From: Colius striatus
Taxonomy: Eukaryota; Chordata; Aves; Coliiformes; Coliidae
Assembly (NCBI RefSeq): GCF_028858725.1
Contig: NC_084760.1
Span: 53,903,367-53,967,366 of the forward strand
Length of the DNA stretch: 64,000 nucleotides
Direction of reading: 5' to 3'
Part shown: in pieces, positions 62,901-64,000 of the stretch
Layout of the letters: every line of letters begins with the position of its first letter
How positions within the stretch are numbered: the first letter of the stretch is position 1
The notes under the pieces: model-generated
Seen by the model: only the letters and a program-made list of their open reading frames with translations
Database searches by the model: none
What the model was told of the DNA's origin: nothing
Position numbers and translations under genes: made by a program

Positions 62901-63842
62901 AGAAGTAAAGAGAGTAAATGAAGCTTGGGTAAAGGCAGTAAGTGAAACTTAAAATCAGATGAGTCCAAGTCTTATTACATTCACGTTGTAAAAAGTAATC
63001 GACCAAGAACTTTGAAAACCTTCAGCTTTTATGAGTCTAAGCCACAAGATTTTATAAGCTTAAGTTTCCTTGTCAGCAAAATGGTTATGCGTTCCCATAA
63101 GAAGTTGTATAATCAAGTGTATGTTCAGTTATTAGACTTCTCAAATTAAACAGCAAATTAAAAGCCATTGCACAATAACACCCTGAAATTGCAGTCACTT
63201 AATGAGTTCCAAAATTTGTTTCCCTTACTTTTAAAACCAGAAACTGTTTCTCTTACTTTATTTGTTCATTATCAGCTATTGTTTCACACTGTAGTCAATA
63301 AAACCAGTTTTATAGCATTTTTGTTTTGGAAAAAACTACAAAGCAAGTATTTTCTGTGAATTAACTAAAATAACTGAGTTTATAAATAGAAGCTGCAATT
63401 AAAAAAAATCATTATTTACAAAAACTATCCCAAAATAATGTTTGGCGTCACTCACGAGAAGACATAGCTGTAATAAACATGTTGTAGAACTGAAAGATGT
63501 TTTGACTTTGCAGCAACTCCTACAGATATATTACTTTAAAAGTCTAATAATGATTAGGTTTGAAAAGCATTATGCTAACAAATTTCATTTCAAAGACAGA
63601 TGTTGCAACCAATTTCTTGCAGTTAATTGGTAATAAACCACCAGCAACTAAATTGTAACGGCCTTCCATTTCTCAAAGAACATATAGTTACCTGGTCTAA
63701 AAGATCTTCAACTTTTTTTTGCCATCCATCCCTTGCTGCATTTTTTTCACGTTCCTTCAGCTGCAACAGCTGAGTCATGGCTGCCTTCTTATCCTCTTCA
63801 TGCTGCAACCTCAGCTCTTCCCGAAGCTTATTACATTCCTGT
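32859..63842 (-). CDS. FAM184A: FAM184A, coiled-coil protein (ten 3' exons; 5' part outside window)
   Basis: FAM184A is a large, poorly characterised coiled-coil protein of about 1140 residues in human. Ten minus-strand exons splice in one frame to 493 residues and a stop, corresponding to roughly the C-terminal 43%. The first eight exons are almost continuous heptad-type coiled coil rich in E, Q, K, L and R. The last two form a low-complexity, proline/serine-rich tail (RFVSVPNLSALESS, PLPQPVPPKEPKTFL) ending in the conserved QEWFARYFTF. Agreement with the vertebrate sequence as I remember it is high throughout and every junction is in phase, so no exon is missing within the window. FAM184B is the paralogue, but the tail is that of FAM184A. 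The FAM184 family domain is N-terminal and lies beyond the right edge. No molecular function can be read from the sequence. Confidence 0.95.
32941..34656 (-). other. FAM184A: FAM184A last intron
   Basis: 1716-bp GT-AG intron (GTGAGC donor). It contains the CATGCA-rich palindromic cluster at 33687-33747. No mobile element recognised. Confidence 0.85.
34657..34859 (-). CDS. FAM184A: FAM184A penultimate exon (Pro/Ser-rich tail)
   Basis: 203 nt, acceptor AATGCAG, donor GTGAGC. It encodes QKKKNDKSTNRFVSVPNLSA onward to VPPKEPKTFL. The basic cluster followed by a serine/proline-rich stretch marks the end of the coiled coil and the start of a disordered tail. Confidence 0.95.
34860..38261 (-). other. 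FAM184A: FAM184A intron
   Basis: 3402-bp GT-AG intron. It has a pyrimidine-rich plus-strand stretch at 37690-37830, and 37257-37680 is less AT-rich than its surroundings and of unknown origin. An alternating purine/pyrimidine stretch (ACAC/ATAC type) spans about 38150-38190. No CR1 or LTR seen. Confidence 0.8.
38262..38366 (-). CDS. FAM184A: FAM184A exon (35 codons)
   Basis: Phase 0 at both ends; acceptor TTTTTAG, donor GTATGT. It encodes EDKKFYQLELVNRETNYNKM onward to GVINPLVK, the last coiled-coil segment before the tail. Confidence 0.95.
38367..39072 (-). other. FAM184A: FAM184A intron
   Basis: 706-bp intron, donor GTAAGA, acceptor TTTTTAG. AT-rich; nothing recognised. Confidence 0.85.
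39073..39190 (-). CDS. FAM184A: FAM184A exon (39 codons plus 1 base)
   Basis: 118 nt, acceptor CTATAAAG, donor GTAAGA. It encodes LEEMEEKYKNRESRPEDLQL onward to ERDQLIKKLI, an amphipathic coiled-coil segment. Confidence 0.95.
39191..42142 (-). other. FAM184A: FAM184A intron
   Basis: 2952-bp intron, donor GTAAGT. It contains a small 23-bp direct duplication at 40756-40794. No mobile element recognised. Confidence 0.82.
40756..40794. repeat. Short direct duplication (16-bp identical core, 23-bp period)
   Basis: CTAAATCTCCATTTTA occurs at 40756-40771 and again at 40779-40794, a local duplication in an AT-rich FAM184A intron. Confidence 0.9.
42143..42289 (-). CDS. FAM184A: FAM184A exon (147 nt)
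   Basis: Acceptor TTAAACAG, donor GTAAGT. The first base completes an arginine codon. It encodes MHEQDLSKKHEKELDVLTTD onward to LLKEINSALQI, coiled coil. Confidence 0.95.
42290..42784 (-). other. FAM184A: FAM184A intron
   Basis: 495-bp GT-AG intron, donor GTATGA. No feature recognised. Confidence 0.85.
42785..42969 (-). CDS. FAM184A: FAM184A exon (185 nt)
   Basis: Acceptor CATCATAG, donor GTATGA. It encodes EKEFLCRISDLQDELRHRDH onward to LRIRSESNQQI plus two bases of an arginine codon. Strong heptad pattern. Confidence 0.95.
42970..44198 (-). other. FAM184A: FAM184A intron
   Basis: 1229-bp intron, donor GTAGGA. No repeat or exon recognised. Confidence 0.85.
44199..44326 (-). CDS. FAM184A: FAM184A exon (128 nt)
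   Basis: Acceptor AACTAG, donor GTAGGA. It encodes SLRSELNHQHAAAIDQLRHN onward to KMELERSIELGRQQ. It contains the H/Q-rich coiled-coil stretch typical of FAM184A. Confidence 0.95.
44327..44733 (-). other. FAM184A: FAM184A intron
   Basis: 407-bp GT-AG intron (GTATAC donor). Nothing recognised. Confidence 0.85.
44734..44887 (-). CDS. FAM184A: FAM184A exon (154 nt)
   Basis: Acceptor TTTCATAG, donor GTATAC. It encodes ELEERLQQKHSEELQALKET onward to FELEDEGKAML plus one base. It is joined upstream through a GC-AG intron. Confidence 0.95.
44888..45727 (-). other. FAM184A: FAM184A intron with GC-AG splice sites
   Basis: 840-bp intron whose donor reads AAG/GCATGT on the minus strand (45727-45722) and whose acceptor is CATAG. 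The reading frame and the conserved protein alignment force the exon to end at 45728, where the dinucleotide is GC. The nearest GT, three bases on, would shift the frame. Confidence 0.85.
45728..45940 (-). CDS. FAM184A: FAM184A exon (71 codons)
   Basis: Phase 0 at both ends; acceptor GGGTTAG, donor GC type. It encodes ISLLKQNLEMQLSQSQSSLQ onward to NMEETKEQEQK, a long glutamine/glutamate-rich coiled coil. Confidence 0.95.
47459..48482 (-). repeat. Ancient, highly diverged CR1 LINE 3' half (minus orientation)
   Basis: The left end 'cagaccaacgatttgtctaa' resembles the reversed 3' end of the older archosaur/turtle CR1 families ('gaccaatggtccatctag'). Collinear relics follow: 'gaaagctatttcatatctat' near 47880, 'tttttgaggttaggagacca' at 47942, 'ttgctttttgtgactcctac' near 48072, 'cattgcatttatatacattg' near 48223, 'tgcaaactttcccgccttac' near 48336 and 'cttttaaccagttacttatc' near 48456. 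Together they are about 1 kb of one heavily mutated copy. Boundaries are approximate. Confidence 0.72.
51310..51370. repeat. AT dinucleotide-rich microsatellite
   Basis: Interrupted runs of TATATA separated by short non-repeat segments ('tatatatattgttcatatat', 'ctctatatatataatatg'). A simple degenerate AT repeat. Confidence 0.8.
53325..54062 (+). repeat. CR1 LINE reverse-transcriptase fragment (plus orientation), inactivated
   Basis: Translation gives CR1 RT blocks: 'VTPVFKKGKEKDLGNYRPVS' from 53434, 'VTYLDFSKAFATVSHNILIK' from about 53678, 'SGVPQQSILGPVLF' and 'CTLSKFADGTKMGG'. In the catalytic FADD box the second aspartate is glycine, and the frame shifts between about 53600 and 53670, so the copy is dead. 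It ends within RT at about 54062 with no 3' UTR, which implies loss of its 3' end after insertion. A homologous RT segment also precedes it at 53325-53424. Confidence 0.93.
55449..55892 (-). repeat. CR1 LINE 3' end (minus orientation)
   Basis: A reversed CR1 3' region: 'catagaattagagaatggta' start, 'gggacctctagagatccaac', 'cagcctgtgccagggctccc', 'agtcccctgatcatcttggt'. About 440 bp and well preserved. It shares its subfamily with 7936-8250 (both have 'gtggaactttttgtgttcca'). Confidence 0.95.
59134..59138 (+). repeat. Left target-site duplication of the solo LTR (CCAGC)
   Basis: Identical to 59716-59720 immediately beyond the other LTR end. A 5-bp duplication is what ERVL/ERVK-type integrases leave in birds. 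Confidence 0.85.
59139..59715 (+). mobile_element. Solo LTR, avian ERVL-type endogenous retrovirus
   Basis: 577 bp starting TGTTTTGGG and ending ACCACCACA, flanked by the 5-bp direct repeat CCAGC (59134-59138 and 59716-59720). The interior matches the plan of avian ERVL LTRs: a 'ccataccatatgacatcagc' block, a purine-rich block, then 'aaactgcttttatctcaacc' with a poly(A)-type region, and a terminal 'gggtcaaacca'. There is no internal retroviral sequence on either side, so it is a recombination-derived solo LTR. The TATA-like segment of active relatives is degraded here. Confidence 0.92.
59716..59720 (+). repeat. Right target-site duplication of the solo LTR (CCAGC)
   Basis: A perfect match to the left copy, which fixes both LTR boundaries. 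Confidence 0.85.
61200..62335 (+). repeat. Degenerate CR1 LINE, RT region through 3' end (plus orientation)
   Basis: Relics in CR1 order: 'MTKFVDESKTADVCYLNKIF' near 61298 (from a WLDEG...DVVYLDFSKAF block), 'STLIEFVNDTKLGEKVG' near 61544 (from an FADDTKLG block, with the catalytic aspartate changed to asparagine), then 3'-UTR-like 'ggacaaggagacacaatgat' at 62107, 'accataggaggttctgtcta' at 62135, 'agagaggctggaggttattc' and 'ggaagttgcactagatgact' near 62290. Many indels; boundaries approximate. Older than the 53325 copy. Confidence 0.8.
63692..63842 (-). CDS. FAM184A: FAM184A exon (first in window; about 50 codons)
   Basis: Donor GTAACT at 63691. It encodes QECNKLREELRLQHEEDKKA onward to GWQKKVEDLLDQ, coiled coil. 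The acceptor is ambiguous: the minus strand reads TTTTAGACAG/GAATG, so the exon starts either at 63842 (after TTTTAG, including the Q codon) or at 63838 (after ACAG, 147 nt, phase 0). Confidence 0.92.
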
Positions 63843-64000
63843 CTAAAAGCAAAGGTTAAGTAACTAAAATTCAAGAAGTGAAAAATAATTAAGAACTCAG
63901 TAATAATTGAAAAGCTTATATAATAACAGAAAATGCTGCTTTACAAAGCATTTTCTATTACATTTGTGTGTATTTCTTATTAAAGAATAAAGAAAAAAAT
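63843..64000 (-). other. FAM184A: FAM184A intron, upstream side (partial)
   Basis: AT-rich sequence preceding the acceptor, with the polypyrimidine tract on the minus strand. The remaining 5' exons lie beyond the right edge. Confidence 0.85.

Larger units (their letters stand above)
45941..63691 (-). other. FAM184A: FAM184A large intron (17.75 kb) with most of the window's mobile DNA
   Basis: The flanking exons are contiguous in the conserved protein (VEDLLDQ joined to ISLLKQN), so no coding exon is hidden here. Donor GTAACT, acceptor GGGTTAG. It holds an ancient CR1 (47459-48482), CR1 reverse-transcriptase fragments (53325-54062), CR1 3' ends (55449-55892), an ERVL-type solo LTR (59139-59715) and a degenerate CR1 (about 61200-62335). 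Other stretches are AT-rich with no identity I can assign, for example 48490-53300 and 56000-59100. Confidence 0.85.

Noticed and set aside
1-64000. Search for tRNA, rRNA, CRISPR arrays, operons or prokaryotic signals
   Set aside because: None seen; the gene structure and repeats are those of a bird nuclear genome.

Overview
This is vertebrate nuclear DNA, almost certainly from a bird. It has widely spaced exons with GT-AG splice sites, one CpG island, many CR1 LINE fragments of the avian type (including 3' ends with the octamer-like ATTCTATG repeat), and an avian ERVL-type solo LTR. I cannot fix the species. Three protein-coding genes are recognisable from their conserved exon translations, in the ASF1A / MCM9 / FAM184A order known from human 6q22. 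There is no bacterial, phage or CRISPR content, and I did not find a new biological system.

Layout. (1) 1-5.5 kb, plus strand: the last two coding exons of ASF1A (1503-1679 and 3901-4113) and its 3' UTR. (2) 13.3-26.5 kb, minus strand: the 5' part of MCM9, with six consecutive coding exons running right to left from the start codon at 25501-25503 to the Walker A exon at 13321-13440. They give 385 complete codons in frame. The next MCM9 exon is not in the window, so ASF1A lies antisense inside the MCM9 intron that follows the Walker A exon. (3) 25.15-26.7 kb: the CpG-island promoter and probable non-coding first exon of MCM9. (4) 26.7-32.5 kb: intergenic, with no gene seen. (5) 32.5-64 kb, minus strand: the 3' part of FAM184A, with ten exons giving 493 residues through the stop codon. 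The 17.75-kb intron between 45941 and 63691 has collected most of the mobile DNA: an old 1-kb CR1, a CR1 reverse-transcriptase fragment with a duplicated segment, two more CR1 copies, and a solo LTR with a perfect 5-bp target-site duplication.

ASF1A (histone H3-H4 chaperone) and MCM9 (helicase partner of MCM8 in homologous recombination) both serve chromosome replication and repair. FAM184A is a poorly characterised coiled-coil protein. The more notable observations are the nested antisense arrangement, a GC-AG intron in FAM184A, possible intronic read-through producing a short MCM9, three 17-bp repeats beside the MCM9 start exon, and the precisely delimited solo LTR. Long reading frames in the CpG island and antisense to MCM9 coding exon 1 are composition artefacts.
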